64,000 nucleotides of DNA from Enhygromyxa salina (GCF_002994635.1 NZ_PVNL01000130.1:62001-126000), one strand, 5' to 3'. Positions 9,695 through 18,646 are shown, counted from the first letter of the stretch. Translations and numbers: made by a program. Notes: generated by a model not told the origin, from the letters alone.

Positions 9695-11032
9695 CTACGG
9701 CCGCGGCGCGACGCCAACCGGCAGCTCGCCAGCGACCCAGCGCAGGTGGATGTGATCAGCGTGGGCGGGCCAAAACCCGCGATTGTCAGCGTGCAGGAAC
9801 CGGCGACCGGGGCGTCGTAGGCCCGCCTGGTCGTCGAACGGGTCGAGCACCACTGGATCGTTGTGGACAAAGTAGGCGATGTCGTCGACGAGCAGCACGA
9901 TCTCGGCGAGCACCTCCAACCGCGCGCTGGACCGGGTCCCCGACAGCTCGTCCGCCGGGTCCACCAGCGGCTCGCGGGCGCCCTTGCCCTTGGGCTCGGC
10001 CGTCCACAGCGAGGCCCCGCGCTTGATGTGGTTCCACCAGACCTGCGGGCGCCCGGCCTTGTCTGGGTGATCGTGATCGAGCAGGTAGAGATCGACGTCG
10101 ACGCCCTTTTGGTGGGTCCAGTGATCCTCGATCTTGCCGCCGGTCACGTGGCTCAGGTCGCCGATCCCCAGCACGGTGCCCGTGCGCTGGTGATACTCGC
10201 CCGCGATGTCCACGATCGCGTGCACGACATCGGCCTGGGCCCACTGGCGGGCCAGCGACTCGTTGCCGTTGGTCTTGAACGGCAGGTAGTCGGCGGTGGG
10301 GTCGAGGCTGTCGGCCAGGTTGATCCAGCGCGCGTCGCCGATCCACGCCTCATGAGTGCCGCGCTCGCCGGGCTTGGGCAGGCCGCGCGCGGGTACGACC
10401 ACGTGCAAGTACGCGAGCTCCTTGGCGCCCTTCTTGGCCGGCTTGGCGGGGCGCGTCACCACCAGGTCGTAGCGCGACAGCGGCGAGTACCCGCAGTGGG
10501 GACCGGGCTCGCGGCTGCCAAATTGCGCGAGCGCCATCCACTGGCGGATCTGCTCGAAGCGACCCTCGAGCACCAGCGCGCGGCCGTGGTCGTAGGCTTG
10601 CTGCAAGCCCGAGGCGGCGGGCAGCGGACCCCGCGGGCCGCGGCGCGGATCGATCTTGATCTCCAGGTCGACGAGCGTGGTCGCGGCGTCGTCGAGCAGG
10701 GCCGCGAGCTCCTCGGGCGTGGGTGGTGGCGGTGGCGGTGGCGGGGCGACCGGCTCGGCCTCGACCGGGCGAGCCGCGTGCGCGACCACGGCCTGCATGG
10801 GCACGAACGCAGCCGCGAGCTCGAGGGTCGCCTCGCTCAGGTGCGACAGCTCGCCGTCGCGGGTGGCGTGCTCGAGCTGCTCGCCCTGCTCGCTGGTGTC
10901 GTCGAAAGACGGGTCGAGCAGCGGATAGGCGCAGGCGAGCGGGACCAGCACCGCAGCCGCCAGCGCCGACCGCCTGGGTCGCCGTCCCTCGCGGCTGACC
11001 GGGCGCGGCTGTGGCTGGGGACGGGCACGCAC
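9695..11032 (-). CDS. Penicillin-insensitive murein endopeptidase-like protein (peptidase M74, MepA-like)
   Basis: About 445 residues. A basic N-terminus and a hydrophobic stretch (ALAAAVLVPLACAY) precede a Pro-rich spacer, so the protein is exported or membrane-anchored. The C-terminal domain has the M74 zinc motifs: GIGDLSHVTGG, then HQKGVDVDLYL, and the terminal HADHIHLRW. MepA enzymes cut the D-Ala-meso-diaminopimelate cross-link. The protein is longer than E. coli MepA because of the N-terminal extension. I chose a GTG at 11032, just after the upstream stop; an in-frame ATG at 11116 would overlap that gene by 80 bases. It is followed immediately by the NlpC/P60 gene. Confidence 0.88.
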   Translation of the reverse strand: MRARPQPQPRPVSREGRRPRRSALAAAVLVPLACAYPLLDPSFDDTSEQGEQLEHATRDGELSHLSEATLELAAAFVPMQAVVAHAARPVEAEPVAPPPPPPPPTPEELAALLDDAATTLVDLEIKIDPRRGPRGPLPAASGLQQAYDHGRALVLEGRFEQIRQWMALAQFGSREPGPHCGYSPLSRYDLVVTRPAKPAKKGAKELAYLHVVVPARGLPKPGERGTHEAWIGDARWINLADSLDPTADYLPFKTNGNESLARQWAQADVVHAIVDIAGEYHQRTGTVLGIGDLSHVTGGKIEDHWTHQKGVDVDLYLLDHDHPDKAGRPQVWWNHIKRGASLWTAEPKGKGAREPLVDPADELSGTRSSARLEVLAEIVLLVDDIAYFVHNDPVVLDPFDDQAGLRRPGRRFLHADNRGFWPAHADHIHLRWVAGELPVGVAPRP

Positions 11033-11036
11033 CGGG

Positions 11037-11465
11037 CTACTCGGTCTTGGGTTCCGCTTGGGTTGGCTCGGCGTCGGTGGCAGGCGCGGGGGTAGTCGGC
11101 GAGTGGTTGATCCCAAAGTAGGCAGCGGTCGCGGCCAGCAGCGGCACCGCGAACCACACCAGCTTGCCCGCGCTCGGCTTGCGAATCAGGACCACAGGCG
11201 CCGCGCCGAGCAGCACCCAGATCAACAGCTTCGGGTGCAGCCAGCCGGGCAGGCCGTTGGCCATCGCCCCGGTCTTGGCCAGCATCCCAAACCCGGCGAC
11301 GAGGATCAGCAACAGCCCCAGGCCGTGGGTGCCCATGACCATGCCGCGGACCTTGTTGCTGGCTTTGTCGCCACCGTTGGCGCCATGGAACGCGAGCGCG
11401 CCGAGGCCCATGAACACCAGCACGATGCCGAGGATGTGGAGGAGGTTGTAGACCTGGTAGGACAT
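11037..11465 (-). CDS. Small four-helix inner-membrane protein
   Basis: A 142-residue protein with four predicted transmembrane helices (YNLLHILGIVLVFMGLGALAF; the MGTHGLGLLLILVAGFGML segment; KLLIWVLLGAAPVVLI; VWFAVPLLAATAAYFGI) and a Pro/Thr/Glu-rich tail. His and Gly residues in helices 1-2 recall small cytochrome-b561 or SirB-like proteins, but I cannot assign it to a named family. It starts 8 bases after the FIST gene stop and ends 4 bases before the proposed start of the M74 gene, so it sits in the middle of a probable operon. The ATG at 11465 is clear. Confidence 0.8.
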   Translation of the reverse strand: MSYQVYNLLHILGIVLVFMGLGALAFHGANGGDKASNKVRGMVMGTHGLGLLLILVAGFGMLAKTGAMANGLPGWLHPKLLIWVLLGAAPVVLIRKPSAGKLVWFAVPLLAATAAYFGINHSPTTPAPATDAEPTQAEPKTE

Positions 11466-11473
11466 GGACGCGC

Positions 11474-12703
11474 TCAGACTAACAGGGTGCGGGCCGGGCG
11501 AAACAGCATCAGCGCGCTGGTGTAGCCGTGCAGGAAGGTGCGGGCCTGCGCCGAGCCCACCGGGCCGATCTCGCCGTTGCAGAAGAACCCGGCGAGCGGG
11601 AGCTCGGGGCCCAGCAGCTCGCGGGTCAGCGCGCTGTCGTGATCGGGCTGGCCGTACAGGCCCGTTCCGCGACCCACGCAGGGAAACAACAGCGCGCCCA
11701 CGCTGGGGTCGCCGGCGCGCAGCCTGGCGTGCTCGGCCAGCAGCGCGCGGAGCTCGGCCGCCGAGGTCTCGGCGTCGCGCAGGTGGAACTGGACCACGGC
11801 GTTCTCGTGCAGCTGCGCCGCGGTGCCGATCGCCCCGCTGTGGGGATCGACGCCGACCAGGTTGCGAACCAGGAAGTCGCCCTGGTCGTAGACCTCGCGC
11901 TGCGGATCCATGACGACCCCGAGGAACAGGCTGTTGCGCGCCTTGGCCCGCTCGGCCTGGGTCAGGGTGTCGAACAGGCGCTGCAGGACCTGCACCGCGG
12001 GGCGACCGTCGAGCTCGAAGATCACTTGCCCCTGGTGGCGGGTCACGAACATCGGCACCCCGATCGGCCGGCAGCCCTGCGCGACCACGGCGTCGATCTC
12101 GAGGTTGCCACGCATCGCCACGCCGACCATGCCGCGGTGGTGGGTGGTGTGATCGCAAAACAGGCGGTGCTCGCCAGGACGCCCGCCACCCGAGCACAGA
12201 CCGCCGATCTTGACGCCCGCTGGGTACGCCCGATCGAGGCCGTCGAGCAGCTCGGGCCCGGACCACGTGAACGGATCAGCGAACAGCAGCAGGTGTGGAT
12301 CGGGACCGTCGGCCAGCCCCAGCGCGTGGTTCCAGCGCGCCCGCTCGTCGGCGGGGTCATCGCCGGGCTCGGCCGGATCGGGGGTCCGCTCGGTCGGCAC
12401 GTGAAACCCGGTCAGCTCGACGCCCGGCAGCTGCGCCGCCGCGATCGCCAGGCCCGGGCTGCCCTCGAGCTCGGTGCCGTTGGCGAGCACACCGCTGCCC
12501 GAGCAGCCGATCACCAGCGCGCCCTCGAACAGACCGGCCAGCGCGGTCGGCAGCTCGTGACAGCGGTGCTGGTGCTCGCGCGACGCAAACACCAGCACCA
12601 GATCGGCCGAGTCCCCGTCGAGTTGCTCGCGCAGCTCGCCGCTCGCTCGACTGAGGGCCGTCGCGAAGTCGGCCGCGTCACTGATGCTGGAGGACCAGCG
12701 CAT
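11474..12703 (-). CDS. FIST domain sensory protein
   Basis: A 409-residue protein with the FIST N and FIST C layout. The N-terminal half contains DLVLVFASREHQ and VIGCSGSGVLANG, where the conserved GCS(T)xG glycine turn is visible. The C-terminal half contains NSLFLGVVMD, FLVRNLVGVDP and FPCVGRGTGLYG, ending with GFFCNGEIGPVG and FLHGYTSALMLFRP. FIST domains are proposed to bind small ligands such as amino acids and often occur with signalling modules. Here it stands alone as the first gene of a six-gene minus-strand run, with no transmembrane segment. It is divergent from the methyltransferase gene across 90 bases that must hold both promoters. Confidence 0.92.
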   Translation of the reverse strand: MRWSSSISDAADFATALSRASGELREQLDGDSADLVLVFASREHQHRCHELPTALAGLFEGALVIGCSGSGVLANGTELEGSPGLAIAAAQLPGVELTGFHVPTERTPDPAEPGDDPADERARWNHALGLADGPDPHLLLFADPFTWSGPELLDGLDRAYPAGVKIGGLCSGGGRPGEHRLFCDHTTHHRGMVGVAMRGNLEIDAVVAQGCRPIGVPMFVTRHQGQVIFELDGRPAVQVLQRLFDTLTQAERAKARNSLFLGVVMDPQREVYDQGDFLVRNLVGVDPHSGAIGTAAQLHENAVVQFHLRDAETSAAELRALLAEHARLRAGDPSVGALLFPCVGRGTGLYGQPDHDSALTRELLGPELPLAGFFCNGEIGPVGSAQARTFLHGYTSALMLFRPARTLLV

Positions 12704-12793
12704 CGCGCGAGGGTATCAGGACTGTCGAGCTTCGGCGTCGCTGCTGATCTCGGGGCGCCCCCCAAAACCGAGTCCGAGCGGCTATGCTGGGGC

Positions 12794-13654
12794 GTGGCCG
12801 TCCACGAGCTTCGGATCGCTCCGCTGCCGATCTGGCTCGACGCCGGGCGCTTGCTAGGTCCGGCCGGGCCCGCGTCCGATCCTGGTGACGCGTCGCGGGG
12901 GTGGCACCTCGAGCCTCAGCCCGACGCGAGCGTCGTGGCGCGCGCGCAGCTCGACGGTGCGCGCGCGGCCGATCTGGCCGCGCGGCTGCGCGGGCTCGGC
13001 TTCGAGGGCCAGCCGCTGGTCTGCGAGATCCAGCCGCCGCTGCGCCGCTCCCAGGTTCGTCGCGCGCGGACCGAGGACGCCCGCCGCCGTCGCGTTGGCA
13101 CCCCGGGTTTCTCACGGGCGGGCACGCGGCTCGACGAGGTTGGCCGCATGTCGCTGACCCCGGAGCTGCTCGCCATGGAGGTCGCCGAGCTGGCGGCGGG
13201 TCGCCCGGTCGTCGACGCGGGCTGCGGGGCCGGGGGCAACGCGATCGCGTTCGCGCGGGCGGGGTGTCGGGTCCACGCGATCGACCAGGATCTGGCGCGA
13301 CTCGAGCTCGCGCGTCACAACGCTGGCGTCTATGGCGTCTCGGATCGGATCCAGTTCGTGCACGCGGACGCGCGAGCCTGGGTCGCGGCTCAGGCCGATC
13401 CTGGCGCGATCTTGTTCGTCGATCCACCGTGGGGCGCCGACTGGAGCCGCAGCGGCTGTGACCTGGCCTCGCTCCCGCTGCTGGCAGACCTGGTCCCGCT
13501 CGCAAGCAACTACGCCGCGCTGTGGGCCAAGGTCCCGCCGTCGTTTGCGACCGCGCAGCTGCTCGAGGGCGCCAGCGGTGACGCGCGGGCGCTGTTTGGC
13601 GCGGCCGAGGGCGACTACCGCCGGGTCAAGTTCGTGTTGGTGAGGCGCGGATGA
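12794..13654 (+). CDS. TGS1-like class I SAM-dependent methyltransferase
   Basis: About 286 residues. The C-terminal domain has motif I VDAGCGAGGNAIAFARAG, an acidic motif II (AIDQD) and motif IV VDPPWG, with a Trp after the catalytic-loop prolines as in trimethylguanosine-synthase-like RNA methyltransferases. The N-terminal third is Arg-rich and variable and may bind nucleic acid. MSLTPELLAMEVAELAAG precedes motif I as in TGS1-like proteins. The substrate is not established. A GTG at 12794 is the first start in a suitable place. The stop overlaps the ATG of the downstream kinase gene (ATGA), indicating translational coupling, which is an unusual pairing. Confidence 0.85.
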   Translation: MAVHELRIAPLPIWLDAGRLLGPAGPASDPGDASRGWHLEPQPDASVVARAQLDGARAADLAARLRGLGFEGQPLVCEIQPPLRRSQVRRARTEDARRRRVGTPGFSRAGTRLDEVGRMSLTPELLAMEVAELAAGRPVVDAGCGAGGNAIAFARAGCRVHAIDQDLARLELARHNAGVYGVSDRIQFVHADARAWVAAQADPGAILFVDPPWGADWSRSGCDLASLPLLADLVPLASNYAALWAKVPPSFATAQLLEGASGDARALFGAAEGDYRRVKFVLVRRG

Positions 13655-16506
13655 GCAGCTCCACCGACGAGACCCTCAACGCGACGCTCGGCCCGACGAC
13701 CGCGACCACCGAGCCAGGTCCCGATCTCGCCGAGCCGCGCCGGGGCGACGAGATCGGCCGCTACGTCGTGCTGGAGCGACTCGGTGCGGGCGGCATGGGG
13801 GTCGTGTTCGCGGCCTACGATCCCGAGCTGGATCGGCGCGTGGCCGTCAAGCTGCTGCGCCCGCGCGGGCGCGATCAGGCGGATGCACGGGCTCGCCTGG
13901 TCCGCGAGGCGCAGGTGCTGGCCAAGCTCGCCGACCCCAACGTGGTCACCGTGCACGACGTGGGCGAGCACGCCGGGCAGGTGTTCCTGGCCATGGAGCA
14001 CGTGCGCGGCGTGACCCTGGACGCCCGCGTGGGCGCGGATCAGCCGTGGAAGGCGACGGTCGATCTGCTGATCCAGGCCGGTCGGGGTCTGGCCGCCGCC
14101 CACGAGGCCGGGCTCGTGCACCGTGACTTCAAGCCGCAAAACGTGATGGTCAGCACCAAGGGCCGGGTCCGGGTGATGGACTTTGGTCTGGCGCGGATCG
14201 ACGGCGAGGTCGTCGACGGCGAGTCGACGGCGCGGCCAGGCGCGCTGACGGGGACGCCCGCGTACATGGCACCCGAGCAGTTCGCCGGCCACCCGGCCGA
14301 CGCCGCGAGCGATCAGTTCGCGTTTTGTGTGACCTGCTTCGAGCTGCTCTACGGGCAGCGGCCGTTTCGCGGCGACACCGTGCCCGAGATCGCAGCCTCG
14401 GTCACGCTCGCCGAGATCGCGCCGCGGCCGGTCGGGAGCGGCGTGCCGATCTGGATCCACCGCATCATCTTGCGCGGCCTCAACCGCGATCCTGCGCTGC
14501 GCTGGCCCTCGATGCGCGAGCTGCTCGCCGCGCTCGAGCGCGACCCCGCGATCACGCGAACGCGCTGGCTGACCGTGACCGCCGTGGGCCTCGCGGTCGG
14601 GGTGGCGATCTTCGGACAGTATCAGGCGAGCGACCGCGGCATGCCGGCCGAGCGAGCCGTGCAGTTCTGCGCGGACCTGGACCAGCACCTCGTGGGGGTC
14701 TGGGATCCCGAGCGGCGCGCGGCCACCCGGGCGGCCTTGCTCGCGACGGATCTCCCCTACGCCAGCGCAACCTGGGAGCGGGTCGAGGCCGGGCTCGACG
14801 CGTGGAGCAGCGCGTGGGTCGAGCACCGAAGCGACGCGTGCCGGGCCACGCACGTGCGCAAGGAGCAGTCGGAGGAGGTCCTGGATCTGCGGGTCAAGTG
14901 CCTCGACGCGCGCCTGCGTGACCTGCGGGCGACGGTCGAGCTGCTCGCGGACGCCGACGCGGTCGTGGCCCGGCGCGCGGTCGAGGTCGTCGGCGCGCTC
15001 GGATCGATCGACGAGTGTGCCGACGTCGCGCGTCTGCGGGCCCGGGTCCCGCCGCCGAGCGACCCGGAGATCGCGGCCCGGATCGCCGAGCTCGAGGGCG
15101 ACCTCGCGCGGGCGTGGGCTTCGCTGAGCGCGGGCAAGTACGGCCACGGCGTGGCCCTGGCCGAGCCGATCCTCGCCCAGGCCCGCGAGCTCGGGCACCC
15201 GCCGTTTGTGGCCCGGTCGCTGGCTGTGCTCGGGATCCTACGTCAGCAGATCGAGCCGAACGAGCAGGCCGCCGCGCTGCTCGACGAGGGCTACATGCTG
15301 TTCGTCGCCCACAACATGACCGCCGAGGCGAGCAAGGTCGCCTCGTACGCCGCCAAGCTGATCGGCTTTGACCTGGCGCGCCACACCGAGGGGCTGACCT
15401 GGGCGCGGCACGCCGAGGCGCTCGCGCGAGCCGCCGAAGACGACGCCCTGCTCGCGGCCGCCCACGCGGCGCGAGGGGAGATCCTCAATACCGCTGGCCA
15501 GCCCCAAGCGGCGCTGGAGGCCCACCAGCGCGCGCTCGAGCTGCGCCAGCAGGTGTTCGGTCCGCGCCATCGCCTGGTCGCGCGCAGCTGGTCGAGCCTG
15601 GGAACCGCGGCGGGGGCCAACGGTGACCACGCGACGGCGATGCGGCATCAGGAGCAGGCGCTCGAGCTCCTGCGCGAGACGCTTGGCGCGGATCATCCCG
15701 AGGTCGCTGACGTACTCAACAACCTGGGCAACGCCGCGTATGCGCTCGGTGATCTGGGTGAGGCCGCGCGGCTGTTCTCGGAGGCGCTCGCGATCCGTGA
15801 GCGGGCGCTAGGACCCGGTCACCCCGAGGTCGCCGCCGTGCTCAGCAACCTCGGCAACACCAACGCCGAGCGTGGCGACCTCGCGGCCGCGCGAACCCAG
15901 CTCGAGCGGGCGCTCGGCATTCGTGAAGCCGTCTTGGATTCGAACCACCCCGACGTGGGTGCGAGCCTGAGCAACCTTGGGGCTGTCATGCTCGACGCAG
16001 GAGACGTCGAGGGCGCCCGTGAGCTGTTTCGCCGGGCGGTCGAGGTCAAGCAGGCGGGGCTGGGTCCCGAGCATCCCAACTTGGTGAGCGCGCTGACCAA
16101 CCTCGCGCTGACCGAGGCGCAGCTGAGCAACTTCGTGGACGCCAGCGAGCTGCTCGCGCGAGCGCTGCGGATCCGCGAGCAGGCCCTCGGTCCCGATCAC
16201 CCCAAGCTCGCCTATACGCTCGAGGCCGTCGGCGAGGTGAGCATGCTGATGGGCGAGCCGGCGCGGGCGATCGATCCGCTCGAGCGCGCGCTGATGATCC
16301 GCAGCGCGCAGGCGGGGGATCCCAAGCACCTCGCCAAGCTGCGCTTCGAGCTGGGCAAGGCGCTGTGGGCTGCGGGGAGGTCACGCAGCCAGCAGCGCGC
16401 GCGCGCACGGTCGCTGATCGAGCAGGCCGAGGCCGAGCTCGCCGAGGCAGGCGAGGGGGCCGAGTCGCTCCGCGCCGACGTGCGCGCGTGGCTGGACGCG
16501 CACTGA
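13651..16506 (+). CDS. Ser/Thr protein kinase with C-terminal TPR array
   Basis: A 951-residue receptor-like kinase. The kinase domain (about 30-290) has the Gly loop LGAGGMGVVF, catalytic Lys in VAVKLL, HRDFKPQN, DFGLA and APEQ, so it should be active. One predicted transmembrane helix lies near residue 300 (LTVTAVGLAVGVAIF). The C-terminal 600 residues are helical with at least seven tetratricopeptide repeats of the 42-residue type (for example HPEVADVLNNLGNAAYALGD), likely a protein-interaction surface. The layout is common in Nannocystineae. The ATG overlaps the methyltransferase stop. The last 431 bases are duplicated, with a nonsense mutation, at 24309-24739. Confidence 0.95.
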   Translation: MSSSTDETLNATLGPTTATTEPGPDLAEPRRGDEIGRYVVLERLGAGGMGVVFAAYDPELDRRVAVKLLRPRGRDQADARARLVREAQVLAKLADPNVVTVHDVGEHAGQVFLAMEHVRGVTLDARVGADQPWKATVDLLIQAGRGLAAAHEAGLVHRDFKPQNVMVSTKGRVRVMDFGLARIDGEVVDGESTARPGALTGTPAYMAPEQFAGHPADAASDQFAFCVTCFELLYGQRPFRGDTVPEIAASVTLAEIAPRPVGSGVPIWIHRIILRGLNRDPALRWPSMRELLAALERDPAITRTRWLTVTAVGLAVGVAIFGQYQASDRGMPAERAVQFCADLDQHLVGVWDPERRAATRAALLATDLPYASATWERVEAGLDAWSSAWVEHRSDACRATHVRKEQSEEVLDLRVKCLDARLRDLRATVELLADADAVVARRAVEVVGALGSIDECADVARLRARVPPPSDPEIAARIAELEGDLARAWASLSAGKYGHGVALAEPILAQARELGHPPFVARSLAVLGILRQQIEPNEQAAALLDEGYMLFVAHNMTAEASKVASYAAKLIGFDLARHTEGLTWARHAEALARAAEDDALLAAAHAARGEILNTAGQPQAALEAHQRALELRQQVFGPRHRLVARSWSSLGTAAGANGDHATAMRHQEQALELLRETLGADHPEVADVLNNLGNAAYALGDLGEAARLFSEALAIRERALGPGHPEVAAVLSNLGNTNAERGDLAAARTQLERALGIREAVLDSNHPDVGASLSNLGAVMLDAGDVEGARELFRRAVEVKQAGLGPEHPNLVSALTNLALTEAQLSNFVDASELLARALRIREQALGPDHPKLAYTLEAVGEVSMLMGEPARAIDPLERALMIRSAQAGDPKHLAKLRFELGKALWAAGRSRSQQRARARSLIEQAEAELAEAGEGAESLRADVRAWLDAH

Positions 16507-16514
16507 CACTAGCA

Positions 16515-17312
16515 CTAGCTCGTCCCGCGACGCCGCAACGACTGCGCCGGCATGAGCGGGGTCGTGTCCCCGCAGAAGCTGAGGCCGAGACCGTCGAGCG
16601 CGGCGACCAGGCCCGCAGCGTCGAGGGACGGCAACCGGCGGCGCGCGACCGTGTAGCTGCAGTGCCCCACGGTCTTGTCCGCGCCGACTGAGCAGAACCG
16701 GGGGCTCGGCCCACAAGCGCTCAGGCAGGTCATGGATTGAAAGGGCGCACCAGCGACACGCGCGACGTCGGCGGGGGTCGGGGTGTCCGTGCCGCGCATC
16801 GGGAGGAACATGATCGCGTCATTGTGGATGCCGGCGCCCCAGAGCTGGGCGCGGGCGCTCGACGCTTCATCCAGCTCGGAGCGCCGAACGAGCAGGTTGA
16901 CTCCGCTTCGGATCCCGAGTCGTCGCAGCTCTCGCACCTGTCGGATCACGCGAGTGACCTCTGTGGTGCGAGCCGGGTAGTGGATGCTGATATGGAGCTT
17001 GTCCGGGTTCAGCTTGGAGACGCGGGCGATCTGCTCGTCGAGGAGCAGGCCGTTGCTCGTCATCGAGAGGAACACCGCGCCGCGCAGGGCAGCAAAGACG
17101 GCGCCGAGGCCTTCGTATTGAAGGGGCTCTCCGCCACCAAGCGAGAGGGCCTTCGTGCCGTGTCGAACGAGACTGCGGGCAAACCCAATGACCTCGTCGG
17201 GATGCCACTCGTCGCGTGCGCTCGGTTCGCTCGCGTTGTAACAAAACCCGCACGCCTTGGCGCAGCGGCGGGACAACTCGAGCGACACACGCTCTGGGGT
17301 TTCCAAGCCCAC
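16515..17312 (-). CDS. Radical SAM protein with Cys-rich C-terminus
   Basis: A 265-residue protein. The N-terminal CxxxCxxC motif CAKACGFC is preceded by SLELSRRC and followed by SLGGGEPL, the SAM-binding GGEP motif. The C-terminal segment CLSACGPSPRFCSVGADKTVGHC has four Cys spaced like a SPASM or twitch domain, so an auxiliary iron-sulfur cluster is plausible. At this length it is a minimal radical SAM enzyme of the peptide- or protein-modifying type; the substrate is unknown. The start is GTG at 17312 with a GAGG ribosome-binding site. It lies 6 bases downstream of a tail-anchored protein gene and is almost certainly co-transcribed with it. No precursor-like peptide gene was seen nearby. 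Confidence 0.85.
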   Translation of the reverse strand: MGLETPERVSLELSRRCAKACGFCYNASEPSARDEWHPDEVIGFARSLVRHGTKALSLGGGEPLQYEGLGAVFAALRGAVFLSMTSNGLLLDEQIARVSKLNPDKLHISIHYPARTTEVTRVIRQVRELRRLGIRSGVNLLVRRSELDEASSARAQLWGAGIHNDAIMFLPMRGTDTPTPADVARVAGAPFQSMTCLSACGPSPRFCSVGADKTVGHCSYTVARRRLPSLDAAGLVAALDGLGLSFCGDTTPLMPAQSLRRRGTS

Positions 17313-17318
17313 GGCGCC

Positions 17319-18125
17319 TCAGCGCAGCCCGAGGTAGACGACGGCGATGACGACGATGACCAGCGCCGTGACCAGGAGCAGCCTGCTCCTCGGATGTTGG
17401 GTTGCTGCGGTGTCCAGACGCCCCGGTGTCTCGCCCGTTCGCAGGTCGGCCTCGCTCCATGACTGACACTCGTCGTTTTCATAGTGGTCGGCGAGTTGGA
17501 TCGACTCGGCGCGCGAGAATTGGACGTCCATGTGCTCGGCCATCGCCAGCAGCTCACTCGAGGCCTTCGACTCGCTGGCGATGAAGGGTTCGCGCACGTA
17601 GTGACCGGGGATGGACCAGTCGCCGTGGGCGTAGAACGCGACCGGAAGGCGTTCGCGCATCTGCGTGTCTTCGAACAGGTCCTCGAACGCGGGCGCGAAC
17701 CCAATGAAACCCGACGATTCCATCATGAGCGCGAAGCGGTCACGGTCGGGCCCGGGCACGACTTCGACGAGTCGCGGGTTGCGTGGGTAGGTGTTCGCCT
17801 GGCCGAGCGGTTTGATCGCCGCCGCCGCGTCCGCTGCGGTTTCGAACAGCGCGGCGAAGGGCTGGCTCCGATCGAGGCGCGAAGTGTCCGACCCGGTCTG
17901 ACGGGCGATCCACGGCAGGACGTACTCGGTCCACGGGTCGACGGCTCCACCGGCCTCGCCGGTGGTCAACTTGGCGGACGCGGGCAAGGCCCCGGCTTCG
18001 CCAGTGTCGAAGTGCGCGAGCTGTCCGTCGCGGTCTACCGCGAACCAACCGCTGTCCATGCTGTGGGCGGCCGAGTAGTTCGTGGCGGCGTCCCACGCGT
18101 GGAGGATGGACTCGGGTCGTGTCAC
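17319..18125 (-). CDS. Hypothetical tail-anchored protein, partner of the radical SAM gene
   Basis: About 268 residues. The N-terminal part contains SGWFAVDRDGQLAHFDTGEAGALP, a pattern seen in uncharacterised bacterial proteins. A mixed alpha/beta middle region follows, and a single hydrophobic segment (LLLVTALVIVVIAVVYLGL) at the extreme C-terminus predicts a tail anchor with the body in the cytoplasm. The start is GTG at 18125, preceded by GGAG at good spacing; the frame above it runs into non-coding sequence. The radical SAM gene follows after 6 bases, so the two products may act together. No enzymatic motif is visible. It could be the substrate or the membrane recruiter of the radical SAM protein, which is only inference. 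Confidence 0.75.
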   Translation of the reverse strand: MTRPESILHAWDAATNYSAAHSMDSGWFAVDRDGQLAHFDTGEAGALPASAKLTTGEAGGAVDPWTEYVLPWIARQTGSDTSRLDRSQPFAALFETAADAAAAIKPLGQANTYPRNPRLVEVVPGPDRDRFALMMESSGFIGFAPAFEDLFEDTQMRERLPVAFYAHGDWSIPGHYVREPFIASESKASSELLAMAEHMDVQFSRAESIQLADHYENDECQSWSEADLRTGETPGRLDTAATQHPRSRLLLVTALVIVVIAVVYLGLR

Positions 18126-18158
18126 GTTCGCAACTCCAGCGCTCGAGCGCCACGCTAG

Positions 18159-18484
18159 CACGCAAGCCGCGGGCTTGGCGATCTGCTCGCCACCCATGAG
18201 CCGGTCGGATACATACCGCGAGGCAGCCAGCAGATCTTCACGACCTACCAGTCCACAGGGCAGCCCACGCGCGACGAGTACCTGGGGTTGTTGAGCTTCC
18301 TGCCCAGCTACACGCTCACACAGATCCCAAGGCTGACAAACTGGGCCCCTGGGCTGGCGCCGGTGACCGTCCCCGCCGGTACGATGGCCTGGTACCAGCG
18401 CGCCCGCGAGCGCCTGGGACCCGAGAGCTCCTTGATGATCTGATCGCCGAGGGTCTGCTGCGCGTGGTCGCGTCCCAGGCCTAA
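18159..18484 (+). pseudogene. Degenerate gene fragment with a 2-base frameshift
   Basis: An open frame without a start codon runs from 18159 and reads like protein (segments GYIPRGSQQIFTTYQ, LGLLSFLPSYTLTQ, WAPGLAPVTVPAGT, WYQRARERLGPE) up to a stop at 18441-18443. The codons are strongly third-position GC-rich. A two-base slip at the GAGAG around 18423-18427 would join it to the frame LLDDLIAEGLLRVVASQA, which ends at 18482-18484. This looks like the 3' end of a gene that lost its 5' part and then gained a frameshift. I do not recognise the family. It lies in the disturbed region upstream of the radical SAM pair. Confidence 0.45.
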
Positions 18485-18646
18485 CGCCGACTACCCTCAA
18501 AGTTCTTCGCGGCGCTCCATCCCTGGGTCTGCAGGAGCGACCCCAGATTTGCTGGCGGCTGTTTCACTCGGTAGGCGAACGCACGACCGCAGCCGACCAA
18601 CGGATGCTGATCGGCCGCGAGTCCCGACGATCACCGGTCGCGCTCG

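Noticed and set aside
11528-13654. Single long plus-strand frame covering FIST and methyltransferase regions
   Set aside because: The part before about 12794 is antisense to the FIST gene and shows no protein motif; only the last 287 codons are real.
15930-15960. GATTCGAACC segment that looks like a tRNA T-loop on the minus strand
   Set aside because: No acceptor stem, anticodon stem or CCA end pairs around it, and it lies inside the kinase-TPR coding frame (codons for LDSNHPD).
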